Position numbers and translations under genes: made by a program
The notes under the pieces: generated by a model
Seen by the model: the letters and a program-made list of their open reading frames with translations, nothing else
The model's database searches: none
What the model was told of the DNA's origin: nothing
Part shown: positions 1 to 13,700 of the stretch, piece after piece
Layout of the letters: each line of letters starts with the position of its first letter
How positions within the stretch are numbered: position 1 is the first letter of the stretch
DNA from: Capitulum mitella
Taxonomy: Eukaryota > Arthropoda > Thecostraca > Pollicipedomorpha > Pollicipedidae
Assembly: GCA_030062745.1 (NCBI GenBank)
Contig: CP099841.1
Coordinates: forward strand, 34,464,368-34,528,367
DNA: 64,000 nt
Direction: 5' to 3'

Positions 1-2334
1 TATTGTGCGGACAGCCGCTTTTTGCACAGATAGACGATTAATGTAGGAAAAAACACAACATTAGCATTACAGTTCATCAGAAGACGGCATGCCGCGCAAT
101 ATATCTGGCAAGTGTATAACGATACGTTAATAATCATATCATTCTGTGTGATGGAAATTTCATTCTGCAGAGGCTTTTGATGTACAAGCTCACATGTCCT
201 ATTGAGTGGTTTGAGACAGACCAAACCAGTTTTAAGGGGAGAATAAAATGATGGGATGAGCAGTGCGAATTTTTAAAATGTCATCAAATGGGCCGAATGT
301 TGTTTATCACTACCTTTGGCATACGTTAAACGATACGTTTTTGGCAGAAAGCTACCAATGTCACTGAAGTAATATACCTTCGAATTATTACTATAACTCT
401 ATCATTGGAAAAATGACATTTTCCCAAGCATTGTCATGTTCTGTGTACTTCGACCCCTTTGACCTGCTCTTGGATGTGCCTGCCAGGGCATGTGTGGACT
501 TCGATTAGTTTTCCCAAAAGCACATAGATGGGCACGATCAGTAGCAATCACAACGCAAAACCTCCCGTCACGTTCCCAGCTCCGGAAAACATATCGAATC
601 GGGGTATTTCAGACTACGAAGTGCCGCTTGGTAACAATAATTACCACGTGCGATTCGTTAGCAACTCATACATTCATCCGAAGGCATTTCAGAACGCGAA
701 CACCGTGGATATGTGATTCGTTATCAACGCACGCATTCATCCGAAAGTATTTCAAAACGCGAACGCGGTCGATGTCTTGAAGACAACAGCAGCGATTTGG
801 CAGCACAGAAAGGCATCCGGGACTTGATCTTCGACTTCAGATTACGAATATTTTCCATTGTGATGCCCGACCTGTCTCGGCAAGTGCAATGGACCACCCC
901 GAACTGACGTTCACTGACGTTGAACTTTTACTGTGAACTCGTTCAAGCCACATGGTGACAACTTAAGAAGTCGTTGAGCATGGTATGAGGTAAAACCCTC
1001 CAGGCCACAGAAACTCAGATTCTGAGTTATTTCGGATTTTGCACTCTGGCGTAACTTTAGTTACCGTTTGGAGCTAATCGTCTGATAGGATAATGATGCG
1101 GAAAGGCCATGCAGTATTGCATACGTGTGTTCAGCCTTCTTTACGCCTGCGAAGACCTGCCCGAAACATTCTGATCTCGCAACAACACCAGAGCCGTTTT
1201 GCCACTCACAAAACGACAGCAGACCGGTGCTGAACAAATCACCTTTGCATTCTTTCAGGCTGTATTCATCCAAAACGTTTAGACGAGCAAATATGGGATC
1301 GGAAACATCTCGATGATATTTGCTAAATTAATCCAAAATGGCCAGACGGTCACACACTGAGTCACCAAAGTTTCGATGTTCCGGCGGCACCAGGACAGCT
1401 CTGGCAGTTTCGTACAGCACGCTTTTCATAACACTCCTGCCAAATGCCTCGACGAATGGCGGGCAACATTTTAATGATGGCACTCATAAAAAAAAACGCT
1501 TCGGATGTAGTCTGATTTACTTCATTTCCTTCACGGATACTGTAAGTGCCAGCTTGTTCCCTAAGCACTGAATTCTCGTGTGGTGTAAATACGCATGGTG
1601 CGAAAAGGGGTCATTTTTCCTGCCCCATAGGTCACCACAGATATCACTCTGTATCGGATTTATCGTTGCGGGATGTTGAAAATTATAAAAAAAGCTTCTG
1701 TTTGCGAATACAAGCTTTATGACTCGAGATGGCACAAAAAACTGACGTTTTCAAGTCGGGGAAATTCGTTCCTTGGCAAAAACCGACTGTCCATCAAACT
1801 TCCATTAGTTATGCTTCAAGCGCCCTTCCTTGTTAATCAACACCGCCACTATTCAGACAACCTGGCATTTTTCTGTTCGAAGTCCGGCGACAGCAGAAGA
1901 AAAACATGTCAACTCTGGTGTTTTAGGCTATTGGTGGATATGACACACCATGTAGCGACATGCGCCATATGGTCGAACCGACCAAGTTAAGACTGGAGGC
2001 TCTATGTTGAGGACATGCTATCCTGTAGGATATCGTCACGAAGAATGCTGGTCACCAGCATTGCCAATGGTAAAAGCCAGGCATTACAGAATCCAACTTC
2101 CGATCTTCAACGACTTGAACAACACAGTGCTACTGGGCTTACATGTTGAGATTAGTCGAATATGGCGCGCAAGAGCAACAGGCAAACGTCAGGATGCGCT
2201 CTAGAATCAGCTCTAGAAAACAGACCTAGCAGGGAAATATTGAAAGTGGTAGCTGACTGTCGGCTTTACCGAGACCGATCAATGAGGCGCTGCTACCACC
2301 TCCTAGACCAGCCACAGAATGCCAATAGCTTCCT
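1..2334. other. No gene seen
   Basis: I find no convincing coding region, RNA gene or complete mobile element in this stretch. The open frames are under about 105 codons, overlap each other on both strands and resemble no family I know. Base composition is mildly AT-rich, as in the rest of the non-coding window. It lies downstream of the 3' end of the transporter gene and may include part of its flank. Confidence 0.6.
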
Positions 2335-2374
2335 GCCTCCGTGCCAATACCTGGCGAGGTATTGGCACGGAGGC
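2335..2374. repeat. Perfect 18-bp inverted repeat (hairpin)
   Basis: Bases 2335-2352 are the exact reverse complement of 2357-2374, leaving a 4-base GGCG loop. Transcribed from either strand this gives an 18-bp perfect stem. It lies about 1.9 kb past the stop codon of the transporter gene, on the side where its 3' UTR or flank would be. It is too short and too perfectly paired for a typical animal microRNA precursor. Its role is unknown. Confidence 0.9.
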
Positions 2375-4229
2375 TGCACCGGAAGTATTTACAGAGGACG
2401 TTTCTCATGGCTGCGTTTTTTCTGACAGCGGCACCATCCGTGAGGCGCCAGTTTATTGAGATGATTGACTACTTGAAGGCTCCAGTGGTTTGCAGGCGAA
2501 GAGAAATGGAACGATTGGGAAATAAAAGCAAATTATTTAAACCACAAGAGACCACTGGTATTCAAAAACATACATAAATCCGCCATTCAAAATTTAAGCG
2601 CTGAAGTGCATCTTGAGTGACTGAAGATGCTTCGAGGGACGTCTGAAGATATGCTCTACCGACGTAACGTTGAGCTATGGATTTAATGGTATTTACCAAA
2701 ATAAGCATCGCCTCCTGGTGTAAAGAAGGTTATTTGTATTTCCGAATCATGTCGTAAGCTTATTTCTTATCTCACAAGGAAAGTTAAAAAACGTACACGC
2801 CCAATGCGTAAAAAAACGCCAAAAACTACTAAAAAATGACGTCAGCTCAACTCATCACAAACTGATATAAGTGATGCAGATGAATACGAGATACGAGATA
2901 CGGAGAAAAGGGACCTTTTAACTTTTAGCATTGGAATGTGCGTTTTACATATTTGTACATTAGCTGCAGTTGCAGTTTCCTTCCGCAGTCCGCTGCTAGG
3001 GAAAAAACATTGCCTAAGGCAAGGGAATGCCAAAACGATGCTGCTTTTCTTCTATATGACGGCGATAAAAATATAGGGTGGTACAGAAGAGAAGGGAGGA
3101 AGATGGCGAGAATGGAGATGGAGAGTGGAAGATGGAGGGAATAGACGAGGCAGGCATCAAAGAGAACTAGGGATAAAGAGAGACTGTGCGGGGTGCAGAG
3201 ACAAAGAGGAAGTTTTCTTCCTCATCAGCATTGTTGTCCGGAGAGAAAACAACTTCGCTAGGTAGACAAGTTTAAGCAAGACACTCGATGCCATTTACCT
3301 ACAAAAAAAAAACATTCCGATATATATTACCTTCGAACTGAAGCCACAATTGGCACAATGTCTGCCCCAGAAGCAATGAAAAATCTCACGACAGGTTAAG
3401 CTGTCGATAGTCCTTTACATTCGTTCTCCCTCCACCACGCACATCATTTGCCCGTAAGGATCAGCATATTCGTGTCAATGCCAGCGAAACACGCTTGCTG
3501 GTTCCCATGGAAGACACCCTCCGAATAAACTCCACGCATTCAGCCGCAGTTTTGAGCAGTCTTTCTTCAGAGCAATGCGTCGAAAGGATGACACAAGTGC
3601 CGCTGAAAGACAATGAAAGGCACACTGTTTAGCACCGAAGTGGGTATAAATAATGGAGCTGGGATGCCGCCGGTGCACTTGGCGTTAGCCCAGTTGTTTC
3701 GCATCCGAGACACGGCAGCCGACATCGGCTTGGCAGCTTAAGATCCTGTTAGGATCTCCAAACGATCCTGGATTGCACTCTTAGATCCAGTTGGGGTTCA
3801 GCCCCACGATAAGCCGCCAGCGTAGTTCGCGACGTTCGCTACACGAGCTCACAGATTTCCTGCGAGCCGACGGATCGAGTTCCAGGCAGGTTCAGCCGGC
3901 GCCAAAGCCCCCTCTCAGCCATGGCCAACCACAGGCCATTCCGGGTCAAGAAACAGAACGTCGGAACTGGAAAACCTCGCAATTACGCGTGAGCAAGAAC
4001 TGGAGTACTTCTTTCTGGAGTCTGTGCGAACTTCCGGTCCCGAGAACGGCGTCCAGCGCAAAGTTGCCGTGAGCTCTCCTTCGCCACTGTGGCGCGGCTT
4101 GAACTGGGACGTGGACCGTCCAGCGAGTCTCGCAACGTCAGCGCCAGGTACACGGCAGTCTTGAGTCCGCAGTGTGACATTCCAACGTCGGTCCGGCCAC
4201 GAGGCGGTCAGAGGCCGCGTCTCACGGCG
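2375..4229. other. 3' flank of the transporter gene, no other gene seen
   Basis: This stretch follows the stop codon of the minus-strand transporter gene, so it should contain the 3' UTR. Reading the minus strand away from the stop, the first exact AATAAA I see is at 2452-2457 (TTTATT on the plus strand), about 1.8 kb downstream. A closer variant signal cannot be excluded, so the polyadenylation site is unresolved. No independent gene is visible. Confidence 0.4.
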
Positions 4230-4571
4230 TCACACGTTCGGCGTCCAGACGGGGGACGACTGGCACCTCTCCCTGACCGCAGGCGGCGCGACGTCGGCCT
4301 CTTTCTCGGGCTCGTCGAGCATCTTCTGCTCTTCATCCGGGGCGGCGCTGGCCGGCGAGGTCGGCAGCTTGTCGCCCGCCTCGCCACCACCGCTGCCCAT
4401 GCCGCCCATCATGCTCAGCATGTTGACGAACACATCCCTATAGGCTTCCATCACGTCGTGGATGGTGTCGGGTAGCGGGCGATTCGAGGTCTCCGGCAGC
4501 AGGCGGCAGAGGGCGCTCGCCAGCAGCGCCAGGCAACCCACCGCCACGCCCACGTACTTGGAGTAGGCCAG
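4230..4571 (-). CDS. SLC22-like exon K: TM12, C-terminal tail and stop
   Basis: This exon encodes residues 522-634 and ends with TGA at 4232-4230. It begins LAYSKYVGVAVGC (TM12), then LCRLLPETSNRPLPDTIHDV, the hallmark SLC22 C-terminal motif. After the motif comes a tail of about 75 residues that is methionine- and glycine-rich (MLSMMGGMGSGGG), then acidic and proline-rich (DEEQKMLDEPEKE). This is longer than many family tails and is probably cytoplasmic and disordered. Acceptor CGACAG at 4572. Confidence 0.93.
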   Translation of the reverse strand: MAYSKYVGVAVGCLALLASALCRLLPETSNRPLPDTIHDVMEAYRDVFVNMLSMMGGMGSGGGEAGDKLPTSPASAAPDEEQKMLDEPEKEADVAPPAVRERCQSSPVWTPNV

Positions 4572-7500
4572 CTGTCGGACAGAGGGCCGCGATCAGGTCA
4601 GAGAGAAGGTATCGGGGCTCCCAGCCCGCACACCACGCCTGTATCATGTGGTGCGCTAGTCAGCCTGGTTTGAGTCTCGATAAGAAAGCGCGAAACGGCA
4701 CCGCTGCCACCGCGAGAACATGCGACTGCTTTGCACGTGACCTGGCAGGCCAGTCAGGTGAACGAGTGCTTCACATCGACGGAGCAGTGTCCGGAAACAT
4801 GGTGTGTTCCAACTTGACTGGGTGGTATCACACATGTTCATGCCTATCGCCGTCACTGGTCAATCCAGCACGAAAACACACCTTTAAAATGAGCACAATG
4901 AAACGCACAACCTAGGTGGTCGGCGCTCAGCCACAGGCGGGCGCCGGTAGCCGGGCGGTGTGCCCATGGCTGGCGTCCGGAGGCAGTCCCGGTGCGGAGT
5001 CTCTCACCATGACCGAGTAGTAATAGCCGAGGCCCGATCCCATCAGGCCGAACAGCGCCGTCAGGCCCACCAGGCTGCCGCGCACGGGCGTCGGGAAAAT
5101 CTCGATGATCAGCAGCCGAATCGACACAAGCGCCGAAAATGTCGCGTACTTGGCCAACATTTTCAGTAGCAGGTACAGCGGGTACAGGTCAGTGCCGTCA
5201 GCTGAAAAGGAGTGCTTCCGTGAAAAGACATGCCTTGGGAGGTCGGCCGTCAGTTTTTTTTTTTGTTACAAATAATGCGAAAACGCAAAGCTTATGCTTT
5301 GCCAACCATGTCACGTCAGCTCCGGTCATCTAACGCGATGCCCCGTCAGTTCCGGTTGTCTAGCACCATGTCACCATCAGCTAAAGTCGTCTAACGCCAT
5401 GTCCCGCCAGCTCCAGTTGCCTAACCCATGTCACGTGTATGGCGATGTAAGCCAGACTTGTAACCTATGGCTGGGAGCCTTGGACACGCCCGGCCATGGC
5501 GTCTACTCACGTGTCTTCAAGGGACAGAGCGTTGAGCCAATGACAGCCAGGCCGCAGCCAAACAGCATAGCCATAATAGGCTTCTTGCGGCCGAACCTGC
5601 AACACGTCGGCAAGTCAAACACCGGGCCAGAGGATAGCAATGAAACGGTCCTTTACCAGTGCTTCGTCAAAGGATTCTCTGGGTCGTTATGCACGCTGTC
5701 ACGTTTTTATCAAAGCCGATACATGTGTGACATCTAAACTGAAAGGAGCTCTCGCCGTCCGTGAAGAAAATCCCCCTTCCGTATTTATCCTCAGAGAATG
5801 GAAACCCATGGACCGGCAACATATTTGCTGCGGATGAGTTGTAATTATTTCCAGGTATTTTAGGATATTCCTCAGTACTGGATTAAACCAGGTTCCTTTT
5901 CCATAAATAAAGCGCCGTAAGGGCTAGGCACTAAAACATTTTGTATGGTTTTGATTCTTTGGACGATTTTTTAAGGACTAATCCATTTTTAATCGTGTTT
6001 CATTGCTTTATTCCTCAATTTCCAATAGCTATTCATTTTTACTTTTGTAATTTCAGGCATTCGGTGCTGAACAGTGTCAATCCTCATTATTTGCGTCCTA
6101 AAACGTGCCTGTATTGTCTGACTTTGGGTAGCGGTATTTGATAAGTTCAATTTGTCGGTCAGTCGAGAACGATATTCGGCCCTTTTGTCGTTCTTTAGAT
6201 GGAGGCATTCAGACATCAGTCCTTAGTGACCTTCGAGCCCGGCCTACAAATTAGACCGCTAGCCAGTCAATCTAATCTCAGAATAACCGCGCCTGGTGCG
6301 GATCCCGGAGGACAAGACAAATCTTGTTACGCCCCGTCTGTTCGCTTGACGCTGTTTTACATCGACAGGCCATCCACCCAGCCATTTCATGCACCATCAG
6401 GACGCCCGCAAAGTAATCTCCCGCGATCAGTCGGGTTTTTTGTCCTGTCGACTGTTTTTGTGTTCCAAATCCGGCGGTGGTTCTCGGGAAGTGTTCAAGC
6501 CGCTGACGTCCGAGGTGCGGGGTAACCCTCTCGTCTAAGTGGATGTATTCCATGTCATTTCATCTTCTGACATGCCGTCATGACGGTGTTATATTGACTT
6601 GCTGGATCGTGAATTTGCGGTTCAATTCCGAGATAGACATCACTCCGACGTCTCGGGATTACAGCTTCGTTGAGTGAAAAACTGTCCGGGACAAGGTCAG
6701 TGTTTTTGTTGTGCGCATGTCATGTAGAGAGCAGCGTGATGCCTTCGCCGAGACGCAGAAGCGATGAGGCTGATGGGGTCTTCGGCCCTCGATCCAGCCG
6801 CCAAACATCATGAAAATTCATCGTATATTTAACTCCGGCGACAGCCCGCAGCCCGCGGAGAAATCGGTCGGCTGGACGTCGGATCCGGTCGCCGGATTCA
6901 GCCGAGCCACTCCGGAGAGCGCGCCGGAATCAGCCACCTTCCGACCGCTGCGACGTGGCCGGATCGTAGGTGCCAGCTCTGACTACCCGATACACAACGT
7001 GAAAGACCATTCCTTGCTTCTGGCGGTCATTGCAGATGGCTTCAGGCATTCAGGCAAGTCATTCGTACGGTGTCTTAATGACACACTACTTAGTAAACTA
7101 ACAGTTACCGTTTTTTGGAGTTAACACTAATAGAGCCGTTTTCCATCTATAAATCTCAGCATCGCAGCTGAATGCCGAAGTATATGGACTTTGAAAAATA
7201 TCAAAACTCATGCTAATCCCAAACATATGTTACAGCCGTAGTGACTTCATTAAAGAATGCCGCGTAAAAATATATATTCTGCGTCAACGCACGGCCAGCA
7301 CTGCGCTGAGAATATTAAGCAAACTCCAAAATACAGACAAAAGAAACAATATGCTGCTCTCTGGCTGGAGCGTTGTATCTCTTGGTTCCATGCAAAGGTC
7401 ATTGAGAACGTTATTAAAGAGCGACGTAGGATGGAAAAGTAAAAGGGTTTAAACAGGACTGAGTTCTAGTTAACTCGTCTTTTAGCAAGCCATACTATCC

Positions 7501-7687
7501 GTTTACGCAACGTTGGACGCAACGCATCCGTTTGCGGAACGCTAGGATAATCGGCGGGAACATTCAATTTGGGGAAAACAAGAAAATGTCCGATAAACTG
7601 CAATGCCTGATCATGAACCAGTCTGGCAGTAAAAACTGCAGTCATTTGTCTGTTTCATTCTCTCCATTTATTCCTCCTTTCTTTTCC

Positions 7688-7742
<55 letters not shown>

Positions 7743-10700
7743 TTTTCAGTGGCGCTGTGATCGCGCCGTCGGCCGTACCTGCGCAGTATGAGGAAGACGG
7801 ACACGCAGGCCGGGATCATCACCACGCCGGACAGGCCGTAGTTGAGATAGACGTTGCCCTTGGACTCCATCGTGCTGGTGGTGAGACCGAAGTACAGGAA
7901 GCCGACCACGGCCCTGTCGTGACGGGAGACACGTTTGGCGGCGTCACTCGGGCGGCCCCAAGACAAGAATAGTCGTTCAAGGCAACTCGCGACGGTTGCG
8001 CACAGACGGAGCACCGGCAGCAGTCAAGTTCTGCAGCGGTTGCAGCGCAAAATTGCGCCTTCACCAGCAATGTTAAACACTGGCCGCTACGCAGCCGCGG
8101 AACGTCCGTAATTCCCGGAAATTCGAACTACCTGCACGGCGGGCCTCACCACACATAGGAGACGATGACGAAGTGCTTGCGCAGCTGGCGGTTCTTCATC
8201 ATGTCGAAGAGTTTGGCCCACTGGCCCAGGTGGGCGTGTATCTCGTGCTGCATGAAGTCGCCAGCGCCCTGCTTGCTGCGGCCATTGACCCCAGTGACCC
8301 GGCGCTGAAGCCTGTGCGCCGCCTTCGCACCTGCCGCGAGCACGGATACACGGCTAACGAAACGAGACGATCTATTTTTGTGCGAACTGAAACGTCATTC
8401 TGTAATCCTGTGTGCCAAACTCAGCATCATTGGAACTGGAATGAACAGAACCATATTTACACAGCCGTTTTTATTCTCTTATTCCATCGTGATTAGGAGA
8501 GGATTAGACTAGAGAGGAAGGGAGGGGGACCAGATTAGCAACCAGTGCATAGTGGAACAATGCCTCGTCCAGTGAAAATCGAACAAGTAATAGCCCATTC
8601 ACTTAACACAGCTTGATGATTCACTTTCAGAAACATATCAGCAGAACAAAATAGGTGGGATTTAAAATGTTTCTGCTTTAAAACGTTTTTGCCTAAAGCC
8701 ATGCCCGAAAACCCCAAGATTTACTTCAGACACACTGAGGAATCCGAGGCCAGAGAGAAAAACGTAAGGTGAAGAAAACCTGCAAAAATGAGCTGGTGTA
8801 TGGTATCGATCAAGTCCGTGAGACTCTGGCTTCTATCAAACATTTTTTACCGGACTCGATGCACGCTTATCGAGGCAGCTGACATCAGCAGTCAGTTTTA
8901 TGACCAGTCCGTATCTCGAGGACGTCTTACTTCAGCAAATGGAAAGATGTCAAATAAAGCAACCGGGCTGGCCTTAACTTTTTCGTAGGCAATAACTTTG
9001 CAACAGCTTGACATTGAATCAAGAAGTTTGCAACAGAACGTGGCCTAATTCTTGACACGTTGTGCACGTCCATGTACAATACGTTAGCTTGCACACTTTT
9101 TGGAAACGCGCGATTATTCCGGTGTATCGATGTTAGCGCGCTATAACGTTTTCCGACCAAGTGTTTTTAACCCGCGCACAACCGTCGGTCCGTTTCGAAC
9201 ATGGGCGACTGGGGGGGACAGGGGCAGTTGGCTGCGCTCCTCTAACTCACGAACGGTTGGTCGCACGATAAAAATAAGCACGCCGTTGGAAAGCTTGTGG
9301 CGAGTAGAGCTCGAAACTGGTCTCATTTTTAGTTTTAGATAATATGTAAGCCAATTTACGCCCTATATATGTTTTCTCATAGCCATCACTGCATGAGACC
9401 GAGAAACGGCCTGAATCTCAAGGGCTGTGACTAATAACGCATAGGTAAAGGCACCAGCGCACAAGTAACGGTCCGCAGATGCCGATACACGTCTAATTTC
9501 CCCAGATTTGTTCAATATATACGTCGAAACGTTGAGTTAAAGACACGGCAATTCTCCCGCCAGCTGTCGCGGTGCGCCGCTGCCGTATGCTGTACCAAAT
9601 TGACGGAAACTAATTTTAGCGTTCCTTTATTTTCGCGAAAAAGACGATCTATGTATATTTTATTGATCTTTGTGGTTCTTGTGATGGTTTCTCATGCTTA
9701 AATTTTGGAAAAATTGAATAGTTGCCAATCTACAAAATTGGCGGAGCTTTATTCGCGAGAGCCTGTTTATTTGCGAAATATGCTACTTTTTCAACCTTTT
9801 TTAGGTTCCTGGCATTACTTACGTCTGTGCAAGCCAGTTCTGCCATTTTTTACCCATTCTGAGTAATTCATCGTCGATTTTGACGGTGGTACATTTTGGC
9901 TGACTACAGTTATTCGTGACCTGACCTCACGTCAATGGCTGGAAGTCATTGATACTTTGCCCAATGACGGTAACTAGATGTCTGTTTGCAGGGACGGCGG
10001 ATTGCATTTTCGGCTGGGGGGGGGGGCAAGCTCTGTCGGATCAACAGCCGACCTCATTTTGGTTACCTTCTTCCCCCATCCCGAAAAAAAACAACTGAAC
10101 TTCGTTCTTTTCGCTATCGCCCAATTTTTCTTTAAATAAGCAAACCTTTTTTCCAGGTTTTGGCGCTAGTGCATACTCGTGTTCTCCAACATGCGTTGAT
10201 TTGTCTGCTCAGGTCTGTACCCATTGCCATTTTTCAGGTCTTTGACTTTGGGCATCCATCTTCAAAATGGCGAATGATGCAAACTTCTGCTTGTTATGAT
10301 GTTTGCGTTTACGTCACGAATTCAACATCATTATGAAATACATTTGTAAACGGTTGAAAGGCAGTTTCCTCCCACAACATTAAATTATGACTCGGCGCTT
10401 AGTAACAAAGCTCTGAAAGACTATCATACGAGAACGAAATCATTATCCCAAGCACTTGCCAAAACAGCTTTGCCTGTCCCCCACACCCACATTACGTAAC
10501 AATGCCAGCGCCAAATCTCTCACATAATGGATCAGGGGCGTAGCCAGGATTCCGCCCAAGGGGAAGGCAAATCGGATCAAGGGGACCCTCGGGCGGCTCC
10601 GTCCCTCCCTTCATTTGAAATGTCGTGTCTGTATCTGGTTCAGGAGCCCGTCTGTCCCTCCCCCCCCCCCTCCCAATCCCGTAGCTTCTGGATTTTTGTT

Positions 10701-13700
10701 AGTTTAGGTTAATTTAGTCCAGTTTAGTTCAGTTTAGGTCAGCTTGGTTTAGGCCCCCTCTTGCAATTACAGGGGCACTTTTGGTGGTCTCGGGGCGTCT
10801 GCCGTGCCAGGATCCTCTAGTGGTCTCAGGTTCTTTTTACCAATTCACGTGTCCCGCGGGACGTCTCAGGTCTCCTTTGGAAGTTTCCCATCTAGTAGTT
10901 TCAAAGACGTTTAAACCATCTCGGATTCCTTCCTGTTGTCCCTGAGACGTTTTTGCCGTCTAAGGAGCCCCCCAGGCACTAAAAAGGGCACTGTGTAAGC
11001 CTCTCTCTGCTACGACAGGGGCGCCTCTTGCAATCGTCTAGGTCCTTTGGCCGTTTCACGAGCAGTCTGGACGTCTCAAGGTCTATAGTTTCAGGGGCCC
11101 CTCTGGTCGTCTCAGTGGCCCCTATTGCTAGAGACTTTTAGTTAGCAGTCTCAAACGGTTACAAAGGTCCCTCTCTAGCAGTCTCAGTGGGCCCCTTGCG
11201 GTCCTGGATACCCCTCTTATCGTCTCTGGGAAACATTTTTGCCATCTCAGGGGCCCTCTGGCAGTTACAAAAGACCTTTTGGCAATTTCAGGGCCCCTGT
11301 GCAGTGTCATAGACACTCTGAACGTGTCCGGTGATCCCCATGGCTGTATCAGGGTTCTTCCTCTGTTACATGAGGTATATTTGGCAGTCTTTTAGGACCC
11401 CTCCAGCCGTGACAAGGGATGCAAGGGATATTCGGAGTACGTTTTCTTTCGGTTCGTACGTCGATTTTTCCTTTTTTTAATAGTGTAAGGCTGATTTTTC
11501 ACGATTTTGCTTGGTGCAGTGACCGAAGTTTGGGGGGGGCAAAAACACAGTTTGGCCCCCCCAGCCTGACGGCTGGGGGGCGGCCGTCCCTCCTGCTCCC
11601 CCTTTTCCGCCGTCGCTGACTGCTTGACTCCACACTAAGAATGTTATGCAATATTCCGTCAATTTAAAAAAAAACGGCGATATGTCTTAAAAATGGGCTT
11701 GAGCTTAGGTCAATGACCCGGAAAATTCCGAAAAATCCGAGATAGCAGATCTGTTGCATCTATCACGATCACTAATCCCTGAAAGTATTGTTGAGATATC
11801 TTGTTTTGCGAAAAAGTAAGAGGGCACTAAATTTTTTGGACATAGGTCCATTTGACCTGATTTAGGTCAGACACCTGACCTGACCTGAGGTCAAAATTTT
11901 GACACGAAATGTGAAATTGATGGAGCAAAAGGTACACAAAGTTTCGTGACTCTGTGTTTGTTGGTTCTCTCGCAATCCCAGAAAACCTCAGGGGGGGGCA
12001 GTCAACTGCCCCCCCCCCAGTCGGGGACGGGTTAACCAATCGGTGATGGGAACGAACATCATGAGAGCGCTTAAGGCTCCCTGGCAATTCCTTGGGCGAA
12101 AAATGCTGAAATGGAAAGATCATGTACGTTTGTGCTGGTTATGGCTTAAAGTCTAATTGTTACGTGGAACTGTTGCAATGTTTTTTTTAAACTATGAAAA
12201 AATTCCGCGTTCTTAGAAAAGTCTGAAAGTGCACTTCTGAATTTGAAGTGAAAGGCAGTCGTCTTGACACGTCGTGCGCGCTACTGGACGTCTTCCTGGT
12301 TTATTCCTTGCATATATTTTTTCGGCATTTTGCACTGTTAATTGCCACCGCTCGAACCTCACGAATCCTGGTTTCGAAGGAAGCAGGATTCCGCAAATAT
12401 TGCGGCGTATGCAGAATCGGTTTTGCAGCTCAGATGAATAGGAACTTTGATGAATATCATGAGTGGAAAACCCGTTTTACCTCAAATGCTAATCTTTTCA
12501 GGAACAAGTTATCGCTTTCACATCTGACCACATCTGTCCTTGGACACAATGTATTATGGTAATGATTAAATGACTATTCCACTTAGGGCCATAGACATAG
12601 TGGTGCCATGGGTAATGACTGATCTTCTTTGACTTTTAGTGTTCCCCAGAAGGGACCGAGGTTACGCCCTTTAATGCATAATCTGTTGCTGGTGGTTTGG
12701 AGACAAATTAATTCTAAAACTCCCAGTGCCATCTGATGTTCATTAGATTTCCTTCTGCGATAGGACCTATGTCTTAACCAAGACGTGATCTTTTCTTCCA
12801 AATAGGAAACATTCTTTCACAATAGGGAAATGTTTTCTAAAATGCAAGTTTTGGGCTCGCATTAGTCAGTGACTCGACAGTGTGCAGTCAAGGATTCTGC
12901 ATTGAGTATTCAAATCCTCGATAACGGGCCTTGTACTGTTTGCAACCATGGAAACGCAAAGAGATGCCTTGTATCCTGGAAAGTTATTTTCAAAACATCA
13001 AGTGATGTCCGGTCAAATCATCAACACGATGAAAGCAATGGTTCTGCGCCAGAATACACGAGGTGGGTAAAGGGCCTTCGGGAATTCGCTACGTCTCATC
13101 ACCGATCTTATATAAACCGGCCATCGAAGCTGGAGCATGCATGGGCCACGCTAATGCTGTCTAGCGTTACGTAATCCATAACGCGAGATCACATGGCCTA
13201 GTCAGTTTGCAGAGATTGCATTTGTGAACGATTCCCGAAGCGGAATTACAGATACGTAGCGCGTGAGCTTTTTAGCCGACCACACCCGGATGGCAGACCG
13301 TAAAAGACACGCCCGTCAGCCTGTGTTCCACGCACGCACTCCGTACACCAGATTCTATCGGTCGAAGCTGCCTCTAGTGCTCACTGTGCTCATGAGTTCT
13401 GGGGACTTTGAAATGCTGAAGATAAGAACAAAGCGCGCGGTCCGGCGACATGCGATCGGCGGCGGCCTACTCACAAAGCGCGCGGTCCGGCGACATGCGA
13501 TCGGCGGCGGCCTACTCACAAAGCGCGCGGTCCGGCGACATGCGATCGGCGGCGGCCTACTCACAGGCCGCTCCGTTCTCCTCGTTCTGCTCCTGGTCGT
13601 CGTCCATCTCATCCAGCGTGAAGTTGGTTGGCAGGTGGAGGCCGTTCAGTCGCGCCGCGCGCCGGATGATCTTCTCGGCCTCCTCCTTCCGGCCGGCCGA

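Larger units (their letters stand above)
8331..13564 (-). other. Intron between exons F and G
   Basis: A 5.2-kb intron of the transporter gene. It contains homopolymer G and C tracts near 10018, 11532 and 11992-12020, a degenerate minisatellite at about 10740-11420, and the triplicated 45-bp unit at its 5' end. No nested gene is supported. Confidence 0.7.
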
